DNA of 64,000 nt, from assembly GCA_013822245.1 (NCBI GenBank), contig PNKE01000033.1, forward strand, positions 1 through 64,000, in the 5' to 3' direction. The notes beneath the pieces were generated by a model. The model was not told the origin of the DNA. It saw nothing but the letters and a program-made list of their open reading frames with translations, and searched no databases. Source of the DNA: Candidatus Solibacter sp. GTDB taxonomy: Bacteria; Acidobacteriota; Terriglobia; Bryobacterales; Bryobacteraceae. A program made the position numbers and the translations under genes. Below are positions 17,900-26,838 of this stretch, one piece after another (position 1 is the stretch's first letter; each line of letters starts with the position of its first letter).

Positions 17900-19318
17900 C
17901 TAAAAACTCAACACCATGTGCCAGATGTAGACATACGCCAGCGCGTCCAAATCCTCATAGATCCGCCGGGCCAGCATCGGATCGCCGGGAATCGACGGAA
18001 TGTCCTTCAGCCGTTCTTCCCACGGGAAACAGACGCCCGCCGGCACCCGCGGCAGCACCGGCGCGGGCCCCTTGGGCCGGTTCGATGGCGGCAACGGCGG
18101 CGCAGCCGATGAGGGCTGGCCGGAGTAGACGCCGTAATCCCGCGTGAACTCCGTCATCGCCCTCACATTCGCCACCGTCGCGTCGTTCTGCATGATGGCG
18201 CTGGCGTCCATGATGTAGCCGCCATCCTGGCCCAGCGTATCGATGAGGAACTTGCAGCGGTCGCGAACCTGATCGGGCGTGCCGAGGAACAGCAGCGCGT
18301 TGGTGACGCCGCCCGTGGTGCAGAACTTCCCGCCGAGCTTCTGCTGCGTCAGCACCGGATCGCCGCGGTCGATGTGATAGATGATCGAGCCTTCGGGCAG
18401 CTCCGCGAACGTGTCCAGATGCGCGTCCCACTTGCCTTCGGCATAAAACAAAACCTGGTTGCCGCGTTCCCAGATGGATTCGACGATCGGCTTCAGCGTC
18501 GGCCAGTAGATGCGATTGAAGTGGTCGTGGGAAATGAACGGGACGCATCCGCGGTGCATCCAGATCGGGATCGGGATGTTGTGCGTGGGGTCGAGGCCCG
18601 AATGCGCGATCCACTGCAAATGCGGCATCAATGCATGACACGCCGCCTCCACCTTTTCCGGTATCTCCATCAGGTCAAACGCCAGCCCGACATAGCCGCG
18701 GAACTTGTCCGCCAGCACGTCCAGCGGCGCCTTCAACATGCCGCAGATCGACGACGGCGTTCCACATTCGTCCTTCATCCGGCCAATCTGCGGGCCGAAG
18801 GCGTTGAAGTACGACGCCATGGACCATGTGCTCTTGACGAGTGCGAGGTTGTGGCGGAACGTGTGCGGCGCTCCTTCGGGGGCCAGTTCGGCGGCCACGC
18901 GCGGATACCAGACTTCGTACAGGAAGCGCACGGGATCTTCGATCAGCCGGTCGTAATCCTCGCGCTTCATCCAGGCGCTGTCGTTGGGCGGCTCCTTGTA
19001 CTGGAAGGCGACGTCGGCGGGGATGTCGATGCCGGGGATGGCGTAGTAGCGCAGTCCGGCGGTCTGTGCGAGCCCCGTCCAGACGTAGACCATATTGGGC
19101 ACGACGGCGTCCCAGTCGTAGTCGTGGCAGCAACGGATGACGGCCTCGAACGCTTTGTTGTAGTCGTGGCTGACCTCCTGGCAGGTCATGCCGCAATGCG
19201 TGGCCGTGAACTCGGCGGCGAACGGGCGCAGTGGCACGCGGTCCGGCTTCAGATTGCGGTTCGCGGTCACGTAGCGGTTCAGCCGCTGGGCGTAGAGTTC
19301 GCTCTTATCAGTGGTCAT
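17900..19318 (-). CDS. Uroporphyrinogen-decarboxylase (URO-D) superfamily protein
   Basis: 472-aa cytoplasmic TIM-barrel protein of the URO-D superfamily. Members outside heme synthesis are often corrinoid-dependent methyltransferases or demethylases. Typical parts are the N-terminal NRNLKPDRVPLRPF, the DYDWDAVVPNM block, and the C-terminal half with HIDRGDPVLTQQKLGGKFCTTGGV, where the Cys and neighbouring residues are where methyltransferase relatives bind zinc. It lacks the short length (~350) of HemE and carries a Pro-rich tail, so it is unlikely to be the heme enzyme. It ends 8 nt from the tRNA gene on the opposite strand. Confidence 0.75.
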   Translation of the reverse strand: MTTDKSELYAQRLNRYVTANRNLKPDRVPLRPFAAEFTATHCGMTCQEVSHDYNKAFEAVIRCCHDYDWDAVVPNMVYVWTGLAQTAGLRYYAIPGIDIPADVAFQYKEPPNDSAWMKREDYDRLIEDPVRFLYEVWYPRVAAELAPEGAPHTFRHNLALVKSTWSMASYFNAFGPQIGRMKDECGTPSSICGMLKAPLDVLADKFRGYVGLAFDLMEIPEKVEAACHALMPHLQWIAHSGLDPTHNIPIPIWMHRGCVPFISHDHFNRIYWPTLKPIVESIWERGNQVLFYAEGKWDAHLDTFAELPEGSIIYHIDRGDPVLTQQKLGGKFCTTGGVTNALLFLGTPDQVRDRCKFLIDTLGQDGGYIMDASAIMQNDATVANVRAMTEFTRDYGVYSGQPSSAAPPLPPSNRPKGPAPVLPRVPAGVCFPWEERLKDIPSIPGDPMLARRIYEDLDALAYVYIWHMVLSF

Positions 19319-19384
19319 GGCGGTAAAGGACCGTGAGGTCTTTAACAGGTTTATCCCCTGACGCGGGTGAATAGCAAGTGGGGT

Positions 19385-19969
19385 CTATCGCGGAACGATG
19401 AACTCGACCGCGGTGAAGGCGTGGGACGCCAGCAGGCGCGCGGCGCCGCGGTCAGTGAGCAATGGCGCCGATTGGCGCAGCGCGGCGGCCACCTCCCGGT
19501 CCAGCGTAAGCCGGTAGACATCGGCGCGCTCGCCATGCAGATAGCAGACATATGCGGGCGCGGGCAGCGGACGGAGGAAGGCGTCCCAGAATGAGGTCCG
19601 GAACAGCCTGTTGCGCGTGGCAAGCGCGCGCGGCAAATTGAATCGCCGCGCCTGGGAGACGAAGGTCATCCGCTGGCATTGCGTAGCGTCAAAGGCCCGC
19701 GATGGATCGTCCTTGGGCAGCTTGGCGAGCAGGGCCGCCAGATCATCGTGAGGCGCGGCAAATCCCTCCCAGCGGAACCGCGAGGCCCCGGAGACGGCCA
19801 CGCCGCGCTCGAGCATCGAGGCCACGGCGGCCGTATCCGATCCGGCGGCGGCCGAGATGTACTCAAGCAGGTCGGCGAACGGAATCTCCTGCACGACGAC
19901 GGGCGTCAGGGCGACATAGCCGGCGGCTTCGGAGCTGATTTTAACGCGAATGGTGGCGGGCAGCGGCAT
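19385..19969 (-). CDS. Hypothetical protein, 194 aa
   Basis: Unrecognised protein starting at the ATG at 19969 with MPLPATIRVKISSEA. It has an alternating beta start, ALTPVVVQEIPFADLLEYI, several Ala-rich helices, and a C-terminal FTAVEFIVPR. There is no signal peptide or membrane segment. It lies 66 nt beyond the start of the URO-D gene on the same strand and is divergent from the 90-aa gene at 20000, with only 30 nt between. The codon pattern and mixed composition look like real protein, but no function can be offered. Confidence 0.6.
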   Translation of the reverse strand: MPLPATIRVKISSEAAGYVALTPVVVQEIPFADLLEYISAAAGSDTAAVASMLERGVAVSGASRFRWEGFAAPHDDLAALLAKLPKDDPSRAFDATQCQRMTFVSQARRFNLPRALATRNRLFRTSFWDAFLRPLPAPAYVCYLHGERADVYRLTLDREVAAALRQSAPLLTDRGAARLLASHAFTAVEFIVPR

Positions 19970-19999
19970 GGGGTGTCGGTCTATACTTCTTGAGTCGAT

Positions 20000-20272
20000 A
20001 TGACCACATTGGAAAGGGTGAGGCAAGAGCTGACGAAATACCAGCACCCGCTCGTCGAGTTCTTCGCCGAGGAGGGCTTCCCGGGCGTCGAACTGCGGAT
20101 GCGCATCAAAGGCGTTGCGGGCCTTCACGTCTACTCGGCGCCGGTCCATGAGCGCGATGCGGCGAACCCGCAATTCGAGTGGCACTTCCAGAGGTATCTA
20201 TACGACTGCCTGCACGATTACCTGGTTGAGATGTTCACGCTGAACCCGCAGCGCAAGGACGGCGGCGCATGA
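20000..20272 (+). CDS. Hypothetical protein, 90 aa
   Basis: Small soluble acidic protein with LERVRQELTKYQHPLVEFF, ELRMRIKGV and FQRYLYDCLHDYLVEMF. No family is recognised. It ends in an ATGA overlap with the MidA-like methyltransferase gene, so the two are probably co-translated and may work together. A TATACT hexamer lies 12 nt before the ATG, close to leaderless spacing. Confidence 0.65.
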   Translation: MTTLERVRQELTKYQHPLVEFFAEEGFPGVELRMRIKGVAGLHVYSAPVHERDAANPQFEWHFQRYLYDCLHDYLVEMFTLNPQRKDGGA

Positions 20273-21234
20273 CTCCGGCGGGAGAAAAGATCGCATCGAT
20301 GATCCGGCGAGGCGGAGCGCTGCGGTTCGCCGAATTCATGGAAACGGCGCTGTACGACGGTGAGTGCGGATACTACACGAGCGGGCGGAAGGTGTTCGGG
20401 CGCGAGGGCGATTTCTACACGTCGGAGCAGATGCAGCCCGTGTTCGGGCGGCTGGTGGCGGCGGCGGCGGAGAAGTGGAAACAGGAGTGCGCGGGCGAGT
20501 TCCATCTGGCGGAGTGGGGCGCCGGGCGCGGCGGGATGGAGGAGTTTCTCGACGGGTTCAATTACGCGGCGGTGGACCGGGACCGTGACGGCGCGCCGCG
20601 GAAATTTGAAGGCGCGGTGTTCTCCAATGAACTGTTCGACGCGCTTGCGGTGGATGCGGCGAAGCGAAGCCAGGGCGTGTGGAGGCTGATGCGGGTGGGC
20701 ATGGGGGACGGCGGGTTTGTTTGGACAGAAGGCGAGGAACTTGCCGGCGAGTGGCTTGAATACGCTATGCGCGCGGGGAGCTTCATCGAGGAGGAAGAGG
20801 CCTGGATCGAGTTGCCGGTTGAACTGAGGCGGATGCTCGCGCAGTTCGACAGCCGGTTGGTCCGGGGACGCATCGTGGCGGTGGATTATGGATACACCGA
20901 GCGCGAATTGCGGCGCTTTGCGGCCGGAACATTGATGGCCTACAGGAAGCACCAGGCCAGCGGCGAAGTGCTTCGGAATCCCGGCGAGCAGGACATCACG
21001 GCACATGTGCCGTTCACGCATCTGATGGAAGCGGCGGCGGAGATGGGGTGGGTGGAAGCGCGGCTGCGGACACTGGCGCGATGGGTGATGGAAGAGTGCG
21101 GCGAAAGCGGCGTGGAGAACGCCGTCGAAGCGGAAACCGAAGCCGAGAGAGTGAGGCTGCGGCTGAAGCTGAAGACCCTTCTGTTCGGCATGGGCGAAAC
21201 CTTTCGCGCCGCCGAATGGTGGAAGGCCGGCTGA
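20269..21234 (+). CDS. MidA/NDUFAF7-like SAM-dependent methyltransferase
   Basis: 321-aa methyltransferase of the MidA family (NDUFAF7 in mitochondria, which methylates an arginine of a complex I subunit). Recognisable parts are IRRGGALRFAEFMETALYD near the start, GYYTSGRKVFGREGDFYTS, the SAM loop LAEWGAGRGGMEEFL, and VFSNELFDALAV with the acidic/aromatic catalytic block. Family proteins are mostly 350-400 aa, so this is on the short side. It overlaps the 90-aa gene by 4 nt. Its stop codon is followed within 2 nt by the 3' end of a group II intron on the opposite strand. Confidence 0.82.
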   Translation: MTPAGEKIASMIRRGGALRFAEFMETALYDGECGYYTSGRKVFGREGDFYTSEQMQPVFGRLVAAAAEKWKQECAGEFHLAEWGAGRGGMEEFLDGFNYAAVDRDRDGAPRKFEGAVFSNELFDALAVDAAKRSQGVWRLMRVGMGDGGFVWTEGEELAGEWLEYAMRAGSFIEEEEAWIELPVELRRMLAQFDSRLVRGRIVAVDYGYTERELRRFAAGTLMAYRKHQASGEVLRNPGEQDITAHVPFTHLMEAAAEMGWVEARLRTLARWVMEECGESGVENAVEAETEAERVRLRLKLKTLLFGMGETFRAAEWWKAG

Positions 21235-21235
21235 C

Positions 21236-21851
21236 ATCGGGATAGGGGGAAGCCTCGCGGCTGCTCCCCTCCCACGCCGCCGTGGATGCGGGCCGGCATA
21301 CGGCGGTTTGGTGACTTGATCCCGCGAGGGCCGGAGTTTCGTTTCGCCTTTCGCCGATGAAGGCTTCGACGCTCCCAGGTTCCTTTCGGGCTTCACCCTA
21401 TCCGCCCCCGGCAGGCTCCACCGAGGCGGATTGGCCGGCGCATGGCCTCCACGAGAGCCGCGCACTGCTGCCCGCGATCACGATTCGGGCCTTCATCCGT
21501 TACCGGACTACCATGCCCTCCGCCGACTTCCGCCGTGAGATCAAAGCGCGTGGCGGGGCCTTCAGTCGCGATCCCGCGGCGGATCTTCCAAGGCAAGCTC
21601 GACCGCCTTCCCCGCGCAACCGCCGGAGTTGCAGCCAATGCCCTTGATGGATATGGACTTCGTTGTCACTGGCCCGCTCGTCCGGCGCCGTAGGCCACGG
21701 ATCCGGATCTTGTCCATCGGCTGGCAAGTTTGCTCCACGCTTGTTTGGGACCGCGCTTCGCGGCGACGCCCTTGCGCCTGGCTACCGCTTCGCCTCCATC
21801 GGTTTGTCAAAGGGACTGTCACCGCCAATCTGTCGGACATGCCCGGCACAC
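21236..21851 (-). mobile_element. Apparent ORF-less group II intron (ribozyme)
   Basis: Read on the reverse strand this 616-nt gap looks like a complete small group II intron. It starts GTGTGCC at 21851, matching the GUGYG 5' consensus. Domain I landmarks are GGTGACAGTCC (21823-21813) and GCAAGGGCGTC (21775-21765). Domain V is a hairpin with stem CCGCCGT/ACGGCGG (21306-21277) and a CC bulge. Domain VI (21269-21246) has AGCC-GCGA-GGCT with a GNRA loop. The 3' end reads CTATCCCGAT. No reverse transcriptase is encoded, so mobility would need one in trans. The 5' end abuts the U-tract of the receptor terminator, the insertion habit of bacterial class C introns. The class itself is not certain. 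Confidence 0.75.
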
Positions 21852-21884
21852 ATAAGAAGCCCGCCGGGCCTTGGCGCGGCGGGC
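21852..21884 (-). terminator. Rho-independent terminator of the TonB-dependent receptor
   Basis: On the reverse strand GCCCGCCG (21884-21877), a 10-nt loop and CGGCGGGC (21866-21859) form a strong hairpin followed by TTCTTAT. It lies 25 nt after the receptor stop and directly precedes the group II intron. Confidence 0.8.
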
Positions 21885-21909
21885 AAGGGGGCATGGAGGA
21901 ACAGACAGA

Positions 21910-24900
21910 CTACCAGATGGCTTTCAGGCCAAGTTGGACGCGGCGGGCGTAGCCGCGCGACGTGACGATGGTGCCGAACGCCGTATTGTAAGGATCGGTG
22001 TTGGGCGCGTTGAACATCGGGTGGTTCAGGGTGTTCAACGTCTCGGCGCGGAGTTGCAGGTTCACCCGTTCGGTGATCTGCGTGTTCTTCAGCACCGACA
22101 TGTCCCAGTTGTTCATGCCGGGGGCGCGAACGCCCGCGAACCGGTGCTGGAAGGTCCGCTGGTTGAAGGCAAGCGACCGCGCGTTGTTCCGCTCGAAGTC
22201 GGCGGTGTTGAACCACTGCTCCACGGTTTGGGTGCTCCTGGACTTCGGAATTTTCTTGATGTCGCCGTAGTGGATGATGTTGCCCCAGCCCAGCGGCGTG
22301 CCGGTTTGCCAGGACCAGATGGCCTGAACCTGCCAGCCGCCCACGATGAGGTTCGCCGCATAGGGGGCCTGGCCCCAGATCGGGCGGCCCTTGCCGAAAG
22401 GCAGTTCGTAGATGCCGCTCACCGAGATGCGGTGAGGAATGTCGAAGTCGGCGATCTGGTAGTAAGGGTTCGGGTCCATCTCGTTGAGGAAGTTGGAGGC
22501 TTCCATCGTCTTGGCCCAGGTGTAGGTGCCCTGCACTGTGTAGCCATTCGAGAAGCGCTTGTCGATGCGGGTCTGCAGGGCGTGATAGTTCGAGTAGCCC
22601 TCGTTGGTGGTCGTCGTCAGGCCGGTGAAGTGCGGGTGGGCAAGCAACAGGCTGGCCCGGCTGATGACGTTGGAGGCGCGGCCCGTACCCGGCAACAGCG
22701 GGAAGTAGGGGCTGGGCATGTTGGCGCTCAGGTAGGCGATCTTGTCCTGGTCGCGGGCCGGACTGGTGCTCAGGTACTGATTCGGGATGCCGTTGAGCTG
22801 GCGCGCTGTTTCGATGTCGCTGCCCTTGTTTCCGACATACGCGGCCTCCACCATGATGCGGTGCGGCAGTTCGTGCTGAATGCCGAACTGCCAGCGGCTG
22901 TTGTTGGCGGCGCGCGGATCCTGCTGGATATAGGAGATGCTCTGGCCGACAAAAGTGCGGGCGCCGAGCGAGGAACCGACCGGCTCGATGATCCCGGTGG
23001 GCCAGGGGTTGGCGAGGTTGGCGGCGAATGTCAGGCCGCCGTCCAGCGACGCGATGTAATTGGTGACCTGGCTGAAGCCGGTCTGGATGCCGTCTCCGCG
23101 GCGGACGCCGAGGGCGCCGAAGAACATGCCGAATCCGGCGCGGATCACCGACTTGCGGCCGATCCTGTAGGTGACGCCGAGCCGCGGCGCGATGTTGTTC
23201 TTATCGCCGTTGAAGATATTGCGCGCCGAACCCTCGGAACCCGCGAACATGAGGCCGCCGCGCATATTGAAGTTGGCCGCGGCCACCTCGGGCGTCGGAC
23301 TCAAAGCGTACTTCGCCCTGACCGCCGCCTCTTCCGGTTGGACAAAAGCAGTGTCGAATCCGGTCACAGACTGGTTGTATCGCTCGGTGAGCGGCGATTC
23401 GTACTCGTAGCGCACGCCGAGCGTCAGGGTGAGTTTCGGCGTCACTTTCCAGTCGTCCTGGGCGTAAAGGGCGTAGACCTTCGACTGGTTGGCGAACGTA
23501 GCCGGCCGCAACACGCTGCCGCCGGTTCCCACGCCGAGCAGGAACGACGCCAGGCCGCCGCCGATCGGGGCCGAAGGCGCGTCGTCGCGCGGACCCTTGG
23601 TGAAGGCGTCCGAGAAGGCCAGTTGGCCCGTGGCCGCCGAGCCGCCTGCAATCTCGTTCTTGCGGTAGACGCGGAACTCGCCGCCGAACTTGAAGGCGTG
23701 CGATCCCTGCACCTTGTCGAACGCGGCGATGAACGCGTGTGTGTCGTTCGGCCGCCAGATGTTGCCGGAACTGGTTCCGTAGTAGCCGCTGATGTTGATA
23801 TGGGGGAAGCGGCGGATGTCGGGTGAAATGGCGTTGTTCCAGGACGCCGGGAAGCCCAGCGAGGTGAGGTCGAAGCCGCGGCTCGCCGGGTTGCCGTTGG
23901 TGTTGCGGATGAACCGGTTGTAGCCGTAGCGCAGGTTCATCACGAACGTCGGCGAGAACGTATAGACATCGTCAAACGATGCGCCGTCGGAGGCGAAGCG
24001 GAACCACTCGCCGGTGGCGGCGTTGTCGAACCAGTTGTTGTAGTCGCTGTTGCGTTCGTAGGTATTGGCGCGCACGAAGATGCGCTGTTTGTCGCTGATG
24101 TTGTGGTCGACGCGGATCGTATGCGTCCAGTAGTCGATGGTCTCGGGCTGGTTGGGCAGTTGCAGGTTGTTGCGGAAATCAGCGGTGCCCGCCACGTTCG
24201 GCATGGCGTAGAACTTCAGGATGTTGGTGGCGATGGGGCTGATGCGGGCAGTGGGCACGATGTTGCCGGGCAGCGGGTCGGAGAGGAACCGTCCGCCGGC
24301 GATCGAGCGGCGGGTGGCCGGGTCGTAGAACTGATAGACGGCGCCGAGGGGCAACATGGCCGAGAAATCGCCGCCACGCTGGGCGGCGGTGGGCACGGTG
24401 GTGGTGGTGCCGCGGGGGCGGTTTTCCTTGATACCCTCGTAGCCGTACATGAAGAAGCTCCGGTTGCGCCCGTCATAGAGCTTCGGCAGCATGATGGGAC
24501 CGCCGGCGGAACCGCCCCAGCGGTTATAGTCGAACGCGCCGCGAGGCTGGCGGTTGCGGTTGGCGAAGAAGTCGTTGGCGTTCCAGCCTGGAGACATGCG
24601 GAACAGGTAAGCGGTGCCGGTGAACTTGTTGGAGCCCGACTTCAGCGACATGGAAACTGCGCCGCCTTCGGTCTGCCCGATCGTCGCGTCAAAGCTCGCA
24701 GTCGCCACCTTGACCTCGGCCACAATGTCGGCCGGAGGCACAAACGCCGCGGCGATCTCGTTGCGGCCGGCGGTGGAGGAAGTGTTCGGCACGCCGTCGA
24801 TCGACAGTTCGTTGCGCAGGCCGCGGCCGCCGTCCATTGAGTAGTTGGCGATATGCGACGGCTCGAAAGGCCGGTCGAGCGTGGGCGAACCCGTAAACGC

Positions 24901-25386
24901 GACGCCCATTGAAAGCTGCATCAGGTGGTACGGGTTGCCGTGGGCGATGGGCAACTCGGCAACTCGGCGTGAGTCGATGGTCGACGCCATTGACGCTGAG
25001 GCGGTTTCGAGCGCCGGAGTCTCAGCCGTCACGGTGACTGTTTCGGTCACATCGCCGACCTGCAGCGCGACGTCGAGTTCGATGCGGTCCGCCGTCTGGA
25101 CCGTGACGCCGGGGTGGCTGTACTTCTTGAAGCCCTTGGCCTCGACGTCCACCCTATATTGTCCAACCAGCAGGTAAGGAACCTGGTAGTTGCCCTGGTC
25201 GTTGGAAACAACGGTCACGGCCACGGACGTGTTGGCGTTGGTGACTTTGACAGCGGCTCCGGGCACGACTGCCCCGGTACCGTCGGTGACTCTTCCAAGG
25301 ATGGTTCCGCGGACTTCCTGCGCCCAAGCGCCGGGCGCCGCCATCAGGGCGGCTAATGTAAGGACTGCAAGCAAACGTGACAGCAT
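21910..25386 (-). CDS. TonB-dependent receptor with carboxypeptidase-regulatory-like N-domain (Oar-like)
   Basis: Outer-membrane protein of about 1158 aa of the Oar/Cna-B-like type abundant in acidobacteria, probably importing large sugars or peptides. A signal peptide (LLAVLTLAALMAAPGAWAQ) precedes a carboxypeptidase-regulatory-like fold (GRVTDGTGAVVPGAAVKV, SNDQGNYQVPYLLVGQYRV, about residues 30-110), then a plug region with SIDGVPNTSS and MSLKSGSNKFTGT, then a long beta barrel ending in GLKAIW with a terminal aromatic residue. The ATG at 25386 has AAGGAG 6 nt upstream; an ATG five codons earlier is the alternative. Divergent from a membrane-anchored regulator-like gene. Confidence 0.88.
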   Translation of the reverse strand: MLSRLLAVLTLAALMAAPGAWAQEVRGTILGRVTDGTGAVVPGAAVKVTNANTSVAVTVVSNDQGNYQVPYLLVGQYRVDVEAKGFKKYSHPGVTVQTADRIELDVALQVGDVTETVTVTAETPALETASASMASTIDSRRVAELPIAHGNPYHLMQLSMGVAFTGSPTLDRPFEPSHIANYSMDGGRGLRNELSIDGVPNTSSTAGRNEIAAAFVPPADIVAEVKVATASFDATIGQTEGGAVSMSLKSGSNKFTGTAYLFRMSPGWNANDFFANRNRQPRGAFDYNRWGGSAGGPIMLPKLYDGRNRSFFMYGYEGIKENRPRGTTTTVPTAAQRGGDFSAMLPLGAVYQFYDPATRRSIAGGRFLSDPLPGNIVPTARISPIATNILKFYAMPNVAGTADFRNNLQLPNQPETIDYWTHTIRVDHNISDKQRIFVRANTYERNSDYNNWFDNAATGEWFRFASDGASFDDVYTFSPTFVMNLRYGYNRFIRNTNGNPASRGFDLTSLGFPASWNNAISPDIRRFPHINISGYYGTSSGNIWRPNDTHAFIAAFDKVQGSHAFKFGGEFRVYRKNEIAGGSAATGQLAFSDAFTKGPRDDAPSAPIGGGLASFLLGVGTGGSVLRPATFANQSKVYALYAQDDWKVTPKLTLTLGVRYEYESPLTERYNQSVTGFDTAFVQPEEAAVRAKYALSPTPEVAAANFNMRGGLMFAGSEGSARNIFNGDKNNIAPRLGVTYRIGRKSVIRAGFGMFFGALGVRRGDGIQTGFSQVTNYIASLDGGLTFAANLANPWPTGIIEPVGSSLGARTFVGQSISYIQQDPRAANNSRWQFGIQHELPHRIMVEAAYVGNKGSDIETARQLNGIPNQYLSTSPARDQDKIAYLSANMPSPYFPLLPGTGRASNVISRASLLLAHPHFTGLTTTTNEGYSNYHALQTRIDKRFSNGYTVQGTYTWAKTMEASNFLNEMDPNPYYQIADFDIPHRISVSGIYELPFGKGRPIWGQAPYAANLIVGGWQVQAIWSWQTGTPLGWGNIIHYGDIKKIPKSRSTQTVEQWFNTADFERNNARSLAFNQRTFQHRFAGVRAPGMNNWDMSVLKNTQITERVNLQLRAETLNTLNHPMFNAPNTDPYNTAFGTIVTSRGYARRVQLGLKAIW

Positions 25387-25494
25387 GCGCGACTCCTTCA
25401 TGGGTAGGCCACACCTCCTTCGCCGGCTGGGCGAAGTGGACCCCCGCGTGTTATTACAGACCTAAAGAGCCGGTTCGGGAAGTTTCCTACAGCA

Positions 25495-25519
25495 GCTAAC
25501 CGGTAAGTTACCTGTTAGC
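25495..25519. promoter_or_regulatory. 25-bp palindrome, candidate operator
   Basis: GCTAAC-C-GGTAA-G-TTACC-T-GTTAGC: two nested inverted repeats (6 bp and 5 bp) share the centre at 25507 and differ at one pair only. It lies between the divergent receptor (start 25386) and regulator-like gene (start 25551). The centre is 44 nt upstream of the latter's start. For the receptor it sits upstream of a possible -10 (TAATAA on the reverse strand, 25456-25451). Confidence 0.6.
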
Positions 25520-25550
25520 AATCGGATTGGAATTCATGTAGTCTATTGAT

Positions 25551-26825
25551 GTGCAAGAGGTTCCGCCAGACGCCCAGGCCTTCCGGGAGGAACTCGAAAG
25601 AGTCCTTTCGAGCGCCGCGCTTCGCAATGCGGACTCCCTGCGCAGGCTGCTTTCCTATGTCGCCGAGGCGTATCTGGCGGGCAAATCGCGCGAGGTGAAG
25701 GAATACACCATAGGCCGGGACGTGATGGGCAAGCCCGAGGACTACGATCCGCGGGTGGACGCCTCGGTGCGGGTCCAGGCCGGGAAACTCCGCCAGCGGC
25801 TAGAGCAGTATTACACCTCGGAGGCCCCTCTGTCCGCCTGGCAGATCCGGGTTCCCAAGGGCCATTTCGAGATCGAGTTCAAGCAGCAGGCTCAGATCGA
25901 GCCGGTTGCCCCGCCGCCCCCGGCGCGTCCGGTTTTGTGGCAATCGGCCGCCGCCATCCTGACGGTTGCCTGCCTCGGCCTCTCGTTGTGGATCGTCACC
26001 CTGAAGACGCAGACGCCGCCCGGACTGGCTCGTCACGAGTGGACGGAGGAGATGAATCAGTTCTGGGGGCCATTCGTTCAAGCCAGCAAGCCACTGACTT
26101 TCGTACTCGGCAGCCCGCTGTTCGTCCGCTTCCACGACTCCTATTTCCGTCACCCCCTGGTCAACGACTGGGCGAGCGCCGAGCGCGACCTGCCGCTGGA
26201 AGAGATGCGCCGGCTGCTGAAGAACCCGACGCCGGCGTCGGAGACCCACCGATGGGCGCCTTTCGGCGAGGCCGTGGCCGCCTTCCGGCTGGCATCGGTC
26301 CTCGCGCAGAGGAAACAGGACATGATCATCAAGCGCAGCTCGGTGCTCTCCTGGGAGGACATGCGGGCCTCGAATCTCGTCTTCCTTGGGCCGCGAAAGT
26401 TCAACCCTCAGATTCAGGACCTGCCGATCAATCAGGACTTCATCATCGACCGCGGCGCGGTGCACAACCTGCGCATCCGCCCCGGCGAGAAGGCCGCCTA
26501 CAGCAAGCCGACGCCGGCCGACACAGAGGACATTCCCGAGGATTACTCGGTCATCACGAGGATGCGCGGCATCGAGGGGTGGGGCGAGGTTCTGGTGCTC
26601 GCGTCGTCGTCGACCGAAGGAACTTGGGCCGCGGCCGACTACGTCAGCGACCCGGCGCACCTTCGCGAACTCACGCGGCGGCTGAGCCTGGATACCGGTC
26701 GCGTGCCCGACTGCTACCAGGTGCTGCTGCGCAGCCGCTTCAGGGAGCAGGTCCCGATCCAGACCGAATACGTCCTTCACCACGTCGTCACTCCCCGCAC
26801 CGCCAACGCACCCCGGACGCGATAG
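25551..26825 (+). CDS. Membrane-anchored putative transcriptional regulator
   Basis: 424 aa. Residues ~5-110 form a module I recognise by pattern from acidobacterial regulators: SLRRLLSYVAEAYLAGK, VKEYTIGRDVMGKPEDYDPR and SVRVQAGKLRQRLEQYY, ending IRVPKGHFEIEF. It is probably a winged-helix-like DNA-binding unit, but no domain name is claimed. A Pro-rich linker and one membrane helix (SAAAILTVACLGLSLWIV, about 131-148) follow, then a ~270-aa domain predicted outside the cytoplasm. That is a ToxR-like layout. The start is GTG, without a ribosome-binding site and with TAGTCT 6 nt before it. Divergent from the receptor, with a palindrome between. Confidence 0.65.
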   Translation: MQEVPPDAQAFREELERVLSSAALRNADSLRRLLSYVAEAYLAGKSREVKEYTIGRDVMGKPEDYDPRVDASVRVQAGKLRQRLEQYYTSEAPLSAWQIRVPKGHFEIEFKQQAQIEPVAPPPPARPVLWQSAAAILTVACLGLSLWIVTLKTQTPPGLARHEWTEEMNQFWGPFVQASKPLTFVLGSPLFVRFHDSYFRHPLVNDWASAERDLPLEEMRRLLKNPTPASETHRWAPFGEAVAAFRLASVLAQRKQDMIIKRSSVLSWEDMRASNLVFLGPRKFNPQIQDLPINQDFIIDRGAVHNLRIRPGEKAAYSKPTPADTEDIPEDYSVITRMRGIEGWGEVLVLASSSTEGTWAAADYVSDPAHLRELTRRLSLDTGRVPDCYQVLLRSRFREQVPIQTEYVLHHVVTPRTANAPRTR

Positions 26826-26838
26826 AATCAAGCCCGTC

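Noticed and set aside
21393-21894. Several 75-110-codon frames between the MidA-like gene and the first receptor
   Set aside because: They disagree with each other, have no ribosome-binding sites, and the region reads as group II intron RNA instead.
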